From: Paenibacillus sp. 32352
GTDB lineage: Bacteria > Bacillota > Bacilli > Paenibacillales > NBRC-103111
Direction of reading: 5' to 3'
Length of the DNA: 64,000 bases
Assembly (NCBI RefSeq): GCF_002042965.1
Contig: NZ_MZNT01000020.1
Location: 62,001-126,000, forward strand
The notes under the pieces are model-generated. The model worked only from the letters and a program-made list of their open reading frames with translations, was not told where the DNA came from and ran no database searches. Shown in pieces: positions 1 through 8,122 of the stretch; position 1 is the first letter of the stretch, and each line of letters begins with the position of its first letter. The translations under genes were made by a program, and so were the position numbers.

Positions 1-72
1 CTTCATAATAATATCCCTCCGATTTTTAGAGACCCGACGTTATCGGATCTTTAGAATTAGAGGGATATTTTT

Positions 73-246
73 TTGGTAATTATACCAATTGTAGTTACCT
101 TTTTACCGCTAATTTCCGATGGGAGACTCAACGAAGAATGCAAGCAACAATTGCATATCCTTACACAACATATTGCAAGAGTACATAATGATAATGATAG
201 GGAAATCTACGAGATTGCTCTTGATTTGTGGAATAAAAAGAGATAG
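73..246 (+). CDS. Possible small hypothetical protein (57 aa)
   Basis: A TTG-started frame of 57 codons with an AGAGGG-like ribosome binding site about 8 bases upstream. It encodes a hydrophobic N-terminus (VIIPIVVTFLPL) and a charged helical C-terminus (REIYEIALDLWNKKR). It is too short for family recognition and could be the tail of a decayed gene, since the same frame has a stop at 52-54. It lies convergent to the AraC gene. Seen: open frame, RBS, protein-like composition. No function is inferred. Confidence 0.3.
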   Translation: MVIIPIVVTFLPLISDGRLNEECKQQLHILTQHIARVHNDNDREIYEIALDLWNKKR

Positions 247-286
247 CGTTTAAAGGCTTAAGTCTCCTCACGAGAAAGCCCAATTT

Positions 287-1150
287 CTAATTAAACGAGA
301 TATGATCGACACGGATCGTTTGCTTGCTTGAACGAAATCTACCTGGAGATACACCCGTTGACTTGCGGAACACTTTATTAAAGTAGTTCTCGTCCGAATA
401 CCCCGTAAGCCGTGCGATTTCGCTCAAATTGAGCTTGGTATGACGAAGCAGCTCCATCGCTTTTTCCATGCGGATTTTTGTTAAATACTGCATAGCGGTT
501 ACGCCGCATGTGGCGTGAAACAGCCTCGAAAATTTGTACTTGGAGATGCCAAGCGACCGGCTAAGTTCTTCAATGCTGTTGATGACCGCGTAATTTTCAT
601 GAATGAGCTTTAACGCTTTGACAACCACTTCGGGCCAAGTATCCGGCGAAGCTTGATTATATTTCAGGGACTGGTAAACCTCCATGACAAACTGGGCGGC
701 CAAGCCCGATGCTTTGTAGCCGTTGGTGATGGACTTTTTGCTCGCTTCCAGATAAATGTGTTCCAATGTGCGAATCACCGGCGTGTCAGGGACGAAACGA
801 ATGACGGGACCCGAATGATTGTGGACCGCGGACCAGCACTCCAAAGCTTCCGGCCCCATCAAGGTAATAAAGATAAACTCCCAAAGCTCACTGTCTTCTG
901 GAAGATAGTATCGGTGGTCGGTTCCGGTTACGACTAGAAAGGCGGAATGTTGTTCGAGCGGGTAGGTTTGGGTTCCGATGCGAATTTCCCCTCTCCCGGC
1001 AAGCGTGTATTGGAAAATGCATTGATGGTTGGTAGCCCTCTGCAATCCATCCCAATAGTAATTCTGATTCCTCTTTTCCCAGCCTACGTAAACGATTTCA
1101 GCAAATGGCGTCGTTGGACCATCCTTGAATTGAAAACCGAAAACACTCAT
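287..1150 (-). CDS. AraC family transcriptional regulator
   Basis: A 287-aa AraC/XylS-type regulator. The N-terminal half (about residues 20-150) resembles the cupin-like ligand-binding domain of arabinose-type AraC proteins. The C-terminal ~100 residues hold the two helix-turn-helices, including the family signature around LNLSEIARLTGYSDENYFNK and the terminal VSPGRFR. The ATG at 1150 has AAGGGG about 7-8 bases upstream. It is transcribed divergently from the sugar-binding lipoprotein gene at 1331, so the shared ~180-bp gap is the likely control region. Family biology suggests sugar-responsive activation of that neighbour. The specific ligand cannot be read from the sequence. Confidence 0.9.
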   Translation of the reverse strand: MSVFGFQFKDGPTTPFAEIVYVGWEKRNQNYYWDGLQRATNHQCIFQYTLAGRGEIRIGTQTYPLEQHSAFLVVTGTDHRYYLPEDSELWEFIFITLMGPEALECWSAVHNHSGPVIRFVPDTPVIRTLEHIYLEASKKSITNGYKASGLAAQFVMEVYQSLKYNQASPDTWPEVVVKALKLIHENYAVINSIEELSRSLGISKYKFSRLFHATCGVTAMQYLTKIRMEKAMELLRHTKLNLSEIARLTGYSDENYFNKVFRKSTGVSPGRFRSSKQTIRVDHISFN

Positions 1151-1330
1151 AGCGCATCCCCTTGCAATTTTTTACCCTTTTACGATAATTCATTACCATT
1201 GAGGTCCAGTTAAATCTATTATAATATTCAACTTGTGCAAGGCAATACATAATGTAAATATTCAAATTTTGCTGCAATTTTTTCCACTTTATTAAGGTTT
1301 TGTAAAACTGGAATGAAGGGATTGAAACCG

Positions 1331-2647
1331 ATGAAAGCGAAGTTGAACATGGGATTTGCATTAGTTGTCGTTCTTTTGACGAGTCTATTGGCGGGCTGCA
1401 GTTCAGGCAGTACGGATTCAGGGGCATCTCCGGCCGCGGGTACGGGGAAAAGCGAAGAACATCACGAGCCTGTGACGTTAATGCTGCACCCTGGCCAAAT
1501 GATCACACCGGAAGACTTGGAGCTTATGATTAATGAACCGCTCCACCGTAAATATCCCTATATTACCGTGCAGGTGATAGACAGAACCAAAAATAATTTG
1601 GAGAATCATGTAGCTTCAGGAAGTCAATTGGATCTCATTACTACCTGGAACGGCAGTATGTCTGCGGCAATGGATCTGGGCGTGTTCGAGGATCTGACGC
1701 CTTTGGCGAAAGCAGATGGGTTTGACTTAGGCCGGTTTGACCAGCAAGCGCTCGAGACCATTAAAACTATTTCTAACGACGGGAAGCTGTATGGCCTGCC
1801 TTACAACAGACAGTTTAATGCTCTTTATTACAATAAAGATATTTTTGATAAATTCGGAGTCGAGTATCCGAAGGACGGCATGACCTGGGAAGAGGTGATC
1901 CAGTTGTCCAAGAAGCTAACAAGGACGGTAGACGGCGTTGCATATCGCGGGCTGGATCCGGAAAGCATCCAAAGATTGAGCTTCCCTTTGTCCTTAAATA
2001 TAGTGGATGCTGCGACTAATAAAACAACTATCAGCGATAACTACGATACGTTTAAAAAACTGTTTGAACTGGGGAAGGATGTATACGCTTTACCAGAGAA
2101 CAAGCCGCCTAAATGGGGGACCAGCACAAACGATTCTTTTATCAAGGATAAAACAGTCGCCATGACGGCCACCGTCAATATGTTCCCTTACATCGCGCAA
2201 GCTCCTGAATTCAATTGGGATGTTGTCCAGTATCCGAGCTATCAGGATAAGCCTAATGTCGCCGGGATGTACGACTTACACATCATGTCCATCAGCAAAA
2301 CGAGCCAGCACAAGGAAGAAGCGATGAAAGTGCTTGAGGTTCTGTTTTCGGATGAAGTGCAAATGATCGCTACGAAAAAGACCGGACGCATTTCGCTGCT
2401 GAACGATCCGAAATTCCAGCAGGCTTACGGTGCGGATATGCCTATTTTGAAAGGGAAGCATCTGGAAGGGATCTTCAAGAGCAAGCCTGCGCCTGCGCCG
2501 CGGCTATCAACCTACTATTCCAAGGCTGTCAGCATTCTCGAAAGTCACTTCAGACAATATGTTGACGGGGCAAAGGATACGAATACGGCGCTTCGTGAAG
2601 CCGAAGATGAGATTAATAAATACGTTCAATCGCAAACCGGAAAGTAA
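1331..2647 (+). CDS. Extracellular solute-binding lipoprotein (sugar ABC transporter type)
   Basis: A 438-aa extracellular sugar-binding protein of the bacterial family 1 type. It has a lipoprotein signal peptide with lipobox LLAGC, so Cys23 would be lipidated and the protein anchored outside the membrane. Regions such as LYGLPYNRQFNALYYNKDIFDKFG are typical of the family. An upstream in-frame ATG at 1313 exists, but 1331 is preferred because GAAGGGA sits 9-10 bases before it and the signal peptide then has the usual length. No permease or ATPase genes follow: the next operon is the mannitol PTS. It must use a transporter encoded elsewhere or have a sensory role with the divergent AraC protein. 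A terminator follows. Confidence 0.88.
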   Translation: MKAKLNMGFALVVVLLTSLLAGCSSGSTDSGASPAAGTGKSEEHHEPVTLMLHPGQMITPEDLELMINEPLHRKYPYITVQVIDRTKNNLENHVASGSQLDLITTWNGSMSAAMDLGVFEDLTPLAKADGFDLGRFDQQALETIKTISNDGKLYGLPYNRQFNALYYNKDIFDKFGVEYPKDGMTWEEVIQLSKKLTRTVDGVAYRGLDPESIQRLSFPLSLNIVDAATNKTTISDNYDTFKKLFELGKDVYALPENKPPKWGTSTNDSFIKDKTVAMTATVNMFPYIAQAPEFNWDVVQYPSYQDKPNVAGMYDLHIMSISKTSQHKEEAMKVLEVLFSDEVQMIATKKTGRISLLNDPKFQQAYGADMPILKGKHLEGIFKSKPAPAPRLSTYYSKAVSILESHFRQYVDGAKDTNTALREAEDEINKYVQSQTGK

Positions 2648-2673
2648 TATGGCACAGCTAATCCATACTTCAT

Positions 2674-2705
2674 ATCCTCGGGAAAATCTCCCGGGGATTT
2701 TTTCT
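2674..2705 (+). terminator. Rho-independent terminator after the solute-binding gene
   Basis: A 10-bp stem (ATCCTCGGGA with TCCCGGGGAT, one G-T pair) with a 5-base loop, followed by a run of T. Confidence 0.85.
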
Positions 2706-2941
2706 TTGCACAATAATGGGGAGTTCAATCTGGAAAATGCAACATAATTCTTGGTCTCTTAGGAAATAGTAAATCATGACTAAGCTCCGGTACCGCATTT
2801 TCATTGAAGATTTTACTCATTTAAACCGCTAAATTAAAAATTTGTCAACATTGATGATGACGAAAGGTGATTTTGATTTTATTGATCGTGAAAGCGTACA
2901 TCATATACCATTAGCTCATAACGAAGTAGGAGGTTATGACA

Positions 2942-4387
2942 GTGAGCGCATTGACAAATGACCAGCAACAGTCTTCAGTTGACGTTCGCGTACAGGTTCA
3001 ACGCTTTGGGCGTTTTTTAAGCGGTATGGTTATGCCTAATATCGGTGCTTTCATCGCTTGGGGATTAATTACTGCATTATTTATTCCGACAGGCTGGTTT
3101 CCAAATGAATATTTGGCTAAGTTAGTCGGACCTATGATTACTTATCTGCTTCCACTGCTCATCGGTTACACGGGCGGGAACATGGTTCACGGTACGCGCG
3201 GCGGTGTCATCGGTGCGGTGACGACGATGGGCGTTATCATCGGTACGGACATTCCAATGTTCATGGGAGCCATGCTCGTCGGGCCGTTCGCGGCTTGGGT
3301 ATTGAAAAAGTTTGATAAATCCATCGAGGGTAAGGTTAAGTCCGGCTTCGAAATGCTGGTGAATAACTTCTCCTCAGGGATTATCGGCGGGATTTTGGCT
3401 GTGCTTGCCTATGCGGTTGTAGGTCCCGCGGTTCAGGTCGTAAGCAAAACTTTGGCCGCAGGTGTGCAAATGCTTATCAATGCCGGCCTATTGCCTCTTG
3501 CGAATGTGCTGATTGAGCCGGGCAAAATCTTGTTCCTTAACAACGCCATCAATCACGGCGTACTTAGTCCTATTGCGGTTGATCAGGCCGCTACGACGGG
3601 CAAATCGATCTTGTTCATGCTGGAATCGAATCCAGGACCAGGACTTGGCATTCTGCTCGCATACTGGCTTGTCGGACGCGGCTCGGCTAAGCTTTCCGCT
3701 CCGGGTGCCGTGATCATTCATTTCTTTGGCGGTATTCATGAAATTTATTTCCCATACATTCTAATGAACCCGCGCTTGATTTTGGCGGTTATCGCCGGCG
3801 GCGTGACGGGTACATTCACCTTCTCCTTATTTCATGCAGGTCTTGTGGCTCCTCCATCGCCCGGAAGTATTTTTGCCTACATTGCCATGGCGCCAAAGGG
3901 CGGCTTGCTGTCCATCTTTACCGGGGTTATTACGGCAACCATCGTCTCTTTTGTAGTGGCTGCTCTGCTCTTGAAAACAAGCAAGCAATCGGCGGATGAA
4001 GAGGATCTGGAACAGGCTAAAGCAAAAGTACAGCAAATGAAGCAAGCTCCAAACGCATCTGTACCCGCTGCTGCAGCTGTGGCGGACCATGCAGTTCAAG
4101 TGAAACCAGCTTCGGAAGTTCATAAAATCGTGTTCTCCTGCGATGCGGGGATGGGTTCGAGCGCTATGGGGGCTTCTATGCTAAGAAAGAAGCTGAACCA
4201 AGCCGGTGTGAATGTCACGGTAATCAACACAGCGATTAGCGAGATTCCAAGCGACGCTGATATCATCGTGACGCACAAGTCGCTGACAGACCGAGCTCGT
4301 AAACAGGCACCGCAAGCGGAACACATTTCGATCGATAATTTCTTGAAGAGCCCGGAGTACGACGAGCTTGTAGAGCGATTAAAATAA
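2942..4387 (+). CDS. mtlA: Mannitol-specific PTS enzyme IICB
   Basis: A 481-aa mannitol permease of the phosphotransferase system. It imports mannitol across the membrane and phosphorylates it to mannitol-1-phosphate. The IIC membrane domain fills about residues 15-345 and carries the GGIHEIYFPY motif. A linker rich in Ala/Gln leads to the IIB domain with the phosphorylated Cys400 in FSCDAGMGSS. The fused IIA of enterobacterial MtlA is absent; it is supplied by the separate mtlF at 6526. The ATG at 2936 overlaps the AGGAGG ribosome binding site too closely, so the GTG at 2942, eight bases after AGGAGG, is the likely start. First gene of a six-gene operon running to 10123. Confidence 0.95.
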   Translation: MSALTNDQQQSSVDVRVQVQRFGRFLSGMVMPNIGAFIAWGLITALFIPTGWFPNEYLAKLVGPMITYLLPLLIGYTGGNMVHGTRGGVIGAVTTMGVIIGTDIPMFMGAMLVGPFAAWVLKKFDKSIEGKVKSGFEMLVNNFSSGIIGGILAVLAYAVVGPAVQVVSKTLAAGVQMLINAGLLPLANVLIEPGKILFLNNAINHGVLSPIAVDQAATTGKSILFMLESNPGPGLGILLAYWLVGRGSAKLSAPGAVIIHFFGGIHEIYFPYILMNPRLILAVIAGGVTGTFTFSLFHAGLVAPPSPGSIFAYIAMAPKGGLLSIFTGVITATIVSFVVAALLLKTSKQSADEEDLEQAKAKVQQMKQAPNASVPAAAAVADHAVQVKPASEVHKIVFSCDAGMGSSAMGASMLRKKLNQAGVNVTVINTAISEIPSDADIIVTHKSLTDRARKQAPQAEHISIDNFLKSPEYDELVERLK

Positions 4388-4400
4388 TGCCAATTTTCAG

Positions 4401-4425
4401 ACGTCGGCTTCATTGCCGGCGTTTA
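4401..4425 (+). other. Intercistronic hairpin between mtlA and mtlR
   Basis: A 7-8 bp GC-rich stem (CGTCGGC with GCCGGCG, one G-U pair) with a 6-base loop, followed by TTTATCT. The tail is weak, so it may attenuate transcription or stabilise the mtlA 3' end rather than stop the operon. Confidence 0.5.
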
Positions 4426-4454
4426 TCTCCATTCTACTGATAAGGAGCATAGGC

Positions 4455-6503
4455 ATGAGCCAGCATCACCGGCATCGTCAAATCGTGGATTTACTCCTCA
4501 GCCGTCATGAGGAGATCACCGTTGGAGAAATCGCCTCGGAAATCGGTGTAAGCACGAGAACCATTCACAGGGAGCTCTACGAGCTGGAGACAAGTCTGGC
4601 TGCATTCGGACTGACGCTGCTCAAAAAAACCGGTAAAGGCATTCAGCTTCAGGGAAAGCCTGAGCAGCTTGATGCGTTAAGACGAAGACTACAGGACGAA
4701 GCCATGCTCGAAAATTCGGCACAGGAGCGCAAACTCTTTATTTTGTGCAAGCTTCTTACGGAAGAGGAGCCTGTAAAGCTGTTTACCTTATCGCACGAGC
4801 TGCACGTCTCTACACCGACCGTTACGAACGACTTGAATGAGCTTGAGGATGTGATCCGGAAGGCGAACCTGCTTCTTGTGCGCAGAAGGGGATATGGAGT
4901 GGAGTTAACCGGAACGGAGGCCAATAAGCGAAAGCTGATCAATCAGCTGGCAAGGCAATATCTGGATGAATCCGATATGTTCGGGAAGCATCCTCCTCCG
5001 CCCCAGTCTGCAGAAGGGAAGCTGCTTGAGCTTATCGGCAAGCCTTACTTTGCCAAGGTGGAGGCTGCACTGTGGCATGCTGAGGAGGCCGGCCTAAGTG
5101 AGCTTGGAGAAGAGGAATATACGCATCTGCTGCTCGGGATATCGGTCGCTATCTCCCGAATCAAACAGGGGAAGCAGGTAGCACTCCAAGCCGAGCATGC
5201 CTCTATTCGCCGCAGTGAGCTGCTTATCCGCATCATTCAGGAGCTAACGGAAGCGATACCTGTGGAGTTTATAACAGCGGAGATAGCCCATCTGTCCACG
5301 CTGCTTGAGCCTGAAGAGACGGTACATCCCAATCAGCTGCTTCCGGCTGAAGAACTGAGCTATATGGAAATCGTATGGCGGCTGATCCGCAATATGGAAG
5401 AGCGCATGGGCATCCGGTTCAGCGAGGACCGATCGCTTCGAGACGGGTTGCTCCATCATCTGGAATCTGCGATTACCCGTCTCCGTTCGAAGGGGAGTAT
5501 ACGCAATCCTTTGCTTGGGCAAATCAAGAGAGATTACGAAGAGCTGTTCGCGGCCGTTCGTCAGGCGATGGATGAGACCATGCCGGAGCTCTTCGCTCCG
5601 GATGAGGAAATCGGATTTCTGGTTATGCATTTTGGAGCTTCTATTGAAAAGCAGAAGCAATTTCGCCGCAACGTCAGAGCGATCCTGGTCTGCACGAGCG
5701 GGATCGGAACGTCCAACATGCTGGCGGTTCGCCTTTCCAATGTGCTTCCTCAAGTCGTTATCGCCGGTCAGGCCTCGTGGTTTGAAGCGGCCCGCATACC
5801 GGAAAGCGAGTACGATCTGATCATTTCCACCGTGGACCTGCCGCTGCAAGACGACCAATATATCAAGGTAAGCCCGCTGCTAACGAAGGAAGAAGCAGAA
5901 AGGCTGCGTTTGTTTATTCATAATGTAACGCTTCAGCAGGAGAGAGAAAAAGAGACTCCACGCGAAAGGATAGAAGAAGATCAGGTAGCTTCGCATAAGC
6001 TTCAACGGCTTGAACGATACACGGATGAAATCAGGAAGATTATCGACCAATTCAAGGTTTATTATCTGGAGCAGAAGTGCAAGGTCTTATCCGAAATGCT
6101 TGCAGCCATGTGTGAATATGTCAAGGAGTCCGGCACGATTGAGGAAGTGGAGCCGATTGTCGAGCTGCTGCTGCAAAGAGAACGGCAGAGCAGCCAGATC
6201 ATCCCTGACCTGGGCATTGCGTTGTTCCATATAAGGAGCGATAAGGTTAAGGCGCCTTCTTTTACACTGTTTCGGCTGAGGGAAGACTTAAATCTTCTAG
6301 AGCCTGCCCCCGCGGGTGTCAGGCAGCTGCTTCTGATGCTGGGTCCGAAAGAGCTTTCCAAGGAAAGCTTGGAGGTGCTTAGTGAAATAAGCTCTTACCT
6401 GATCAATCCGGAAATGATCGAGCTGCTCAAAACGGGTGAAACAGCGGAGATCAAACAATTTCTATCGAGAGAGCTGGCTGTTTTTGTGGAAAATAAAAAA
6501 TAA
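4455..6503 (+). CDS. mtlR: Mannitol operon transcriptional activator, PRD-type
   Basis: A 682-aa PRD-containing regulator of mannitol operons. In order: an N-terminal DeoR/Mga-type helix-turn-helix (ISTRTIHRELYELE-like region near residue 30), a second HTH, two PTS regulation domains (about 190-400), an EIIB-Gat-like domain with Cys413 in LVCTSGIGTSN, and a C-terminal EIIA-Mtl-like domain (about 535-682) with a His in LGIALFHIR. In characterised relatives, phosphorylation of these residues by HPr and EIIB sets activity. The ATG at 4455 is chosen because AAGGAG lies 7 bases upstream; an in-frame TTG at 4413 lies within the upstream hairpin. It sits inside the operon it probably controls. Confidence 0.93.
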   Translation: MSQHHRHRQIVDLLLSRHEEITVGEIASEIGVSTRTIHRELYELETSLAAFGLTLLKKTGKGIQLQGKPEQLDALRRRLQDEAMLENSAQERKLFILCKLLTEEEPVKLFTLSHELHVSTPTVTNDLNELEDVIRKANLLLVRRRGYGVELTGTEANKRKLINQLARQYLDESDMFGKHPPPPQSAEGKLLELIGKPYFAKVEAALWHAEEAGLSELGEEEYTHLLLGISVAISRIKQGKQVALQAEHASIRRSELLIRIIQELTEAIPVEFITAEIAHLSTLLEPEETVHPNQLLPAEELSYMEIVWRLIRNMEERMGIRFSEDRSLRDGLLHHLESAITRLRSKGSIRNPLLGQIKRDYEELFAAVRQAMDETMPELFAPDEEIGFLVMHFGASIEKQKQFRRNVRAILVCTSGIGTSNMLAVRLSNVLPQVVIAGQASWFEAARIPESEYDLIISTVDLPLQDDQYIKVSPLLTKEEAERLRLFIHNVTLQQEREKETPRERIEEDQVASHKLQRLERYTDEIRKIIDQFKVYYLEQKCKVLSEMLAAMCEYVKESGTIEEVEPIVELLLQRERQSSQIIPDLGIALFHIRSDKVKAPSFTLFRLREDLNLLEPAPAGVRQLLLMLGPKELSKESLEVLSEISSYLINPEMIELLKTGETAEIKQFLSRELAVFVENKK

Positions 6504-6525
6504 ACGGATAATGGAGAGATCTACT

Positions 6526-6963
6526 ATGAGCATACTGTCTGCAAACAAAGTGAAACTAAATGCACAACCTAAAGACAAATTCGAAGCGATTCGCATGGCT
6601 GGCCAGCTGCTGGTCGATGCCGGTCATGCCTCGGCAGGGTATATCGAAAAAATGCTTGAGCGCGAGGCGACGCTGTCCACTTATATGGGCAATGGGCTGG
6701 CCATTCCTCACGGTACGCAGGATTCCAAATCGTTGATTCATTCCACAGGCTTGTCGATTGTACAAATTCCGCAGGGTGTCGATTTCGGAGACGGAGAAAA
6801 GGCAACGCTCGTTATCGGTATTGCTGCCGCCGGCGGTGAGCATTTGGACATTTTGACCAATGTAGCGATGGTTTGTTCTGAAGAGGAAAATATGGAGAGT
6901 ATTCAAAAAGCGTCCACAGCTGAGGAAATTATCGGTATATTCGAAAGCGGGATGGAATCATGA
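6526..6963 (+). CDS. mtlF: Mannitol-specific PTS enzyme IIA
   Basis: A 145-aa cytoplasmic IIA component that passes phosphate from HPr to the IIB domain of MtlA. The active-site histidine lies in GNGLAIPHGT, the family signature; length matches stand-alone MtlF proteins. The ATG at 6526 follows GGAGAG by 7 bases; the longer in-frame reading from 6436 overlaps mtlR and has no ribosome binding site. Its stop overlaps the mtlD start in an ATGA arrangement, indicating translational coupling. Confidence 0.95.
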   Translation: MSILSANKVKLNAQPKDKFEAIRMAGQLLVDAGHASAGYIEKMLEREATLSTYMGNGLAIPHGTQDSKSLIHSTGLSIVQIPQGVDFGDGEKATLVIGIAAAGGEHLDILTNVAMVCSEEENMESIQKASTAEEIIGIFESGMES

Positions 6964-8120
6964 GAGCTCTGCATTTTGGCGCCGGGAACATTGGCAGGGG
7001 CTTCATCGGGCTAGTATTGTCCCAAGCGGGTTATGAAGTTTGCTTCTCCGATGTGAACGACAGCTTGGTGGAATTGCTGAAGGAAAGAAAAGCATATACC
7101 GTTCGTTTGGCGAACGCTGCACAAGATTCGTTCTATGTATCGAACGTGACGGCGATAAATGGTAAGAATCTGGAGGATGTTGCGGAAGCCGTCGCACAGG
7201 CCGATCTTGTGACAACGGCGGTTGGGGTTAACATTCTTAAACATATTGCTGAAGGTATAGCAATGGGGCTTGCTAAACGTGCAGAACGCGGTGCCGCCCC
7301 GCTCCACATTATCGCCTGCGAAAATGCGATCGGAGGAAGCACTCAGCTTAAAGAGCATGTATACAGCCATTTAAGCCCGGAACTTCAAGAGATCGTAGGG
7401 AAATTCGCTGCTTTTCCGGATTCGGCGGTTGACCGCATCGTTCCTATTCAGCACAATGAGGACCCTCTCGAAGTGAGGGTGGAGCCATTTTATGAATGGG
7501 TCGTGGATGAATCGAAAATGCTTCCGGGCTTTCATCGAATCGAAGGCGTACATTACGTTTCCGAGCTAGAGCCTTATATTGAGCGTAAGCTGTTTACAGT
7601 TAACACAGGGCACGGCTTCGCGGCTTACCTCGGATATCTGCAAGGCTACGGCACCATTCAAGAAGCGATGGCGGATTCCGAAATCGCAAAAAACGTACGG
7701 CATATCATGGAAGAAACAGGAGCGCTGCTAACCCGTAAATATGGATTTGATCGTGGGGAGCATGAGCAGTATATTGATAAAATACTAGGCCGTTTCTCCA
7801 ACCCTTATTTGACGGATCACATCGAACGTATCGGCAGATCACCGATTCGCAAAATATCCCGTAACGACCGTTTTGTTCGTCCGGCCTTGCAGGCTTTTGA
7901 GCTTGGTCTGTCCACACGGTACCTAACAATGGGCATTGCTTCCGCGCTTCTGTTTGACATTGCGTCCGACCCGGAAGCTGCGGAAATTCAGAAGTCCTTA
8001 TCCGAGCATGGCTTGGATCAAACCATTACGAGCTATACTTCGATCGACAAGGAGCACCCGCTGCATAAAGCCATTATTATTCATTATGAACAGTTAAAAG
8101 CGGGTGTTAAGGAGGTATGA
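6960..8120 (+). CDS. mtlD: Mannitol-1-phosphate 5-dehydrogenase
   Basis: A 386-aa NAD-dependent enzyme (EC 1.1.1.17) converting mannitol-1-phosphate to fructose-6-phosphate, the step after PTS uptake. The N-terminus LHFGAGNIGRGFIG is the Rossmann NAD-binding motif, and the C-terminal half is the all-alpha dehydrogenase domain typical of the polyol-specific long-chain dehydrogenases, with NTGHGFAAYLGY around residue 217. Length agrees with the family (about 380). It overlaps mtlF by 4 bases and ends on the strong ribosome binding site of ptsI, which occupies its last codons. Confidence 0.96.
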   Translation: MRALHFGAGNIGRGFIGLVLSQAGYEVCFSDVNDSLVELLKERKAYTVRLANAAQDSFYVSNVTAINGKNLEDVAEAVAQADLVTTAVGVNILKHIAEGIAMGLAKRAERGAAPLHIIACENAIGGSTQLKEHVYSHLSPELQEIVGKFAAFPDSAVDRIVPIQHNEDPLEVRVEPFYEWVVDESKMLPGFHRIEGVHYVSELEPYIERKLFTVNTGHGFAAYLGYLQGYGTIQEAMADSEIAKNVRHIMEETGALLTRKYGFDRGEHEQYIDKILGRFSNPYLTDHIERIGRSPIRKISRNDRFVRPALQAFELGLSTRYLTMGIASALLFDIASDPEAAEIQKSLSEHGLDQTITSYTSIDKEHPLHKAIIIHYEQLKAGVKEV

Positions 8121-8122
8121 GC

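Noticed and set aside
2889..2902. cre-like sequence TGAAAGCGTACATC before mtlA
   Set aside because: Only the left half fits the catabolite-responsive consensus; the right half has three mismatches, so it is not claimed.
5244..5858. 204-codon minus-strand frame inside mtlR
   Set aside because: Antisense to a conserved regulator domain, no ribosome binding site and no recognisable motif.
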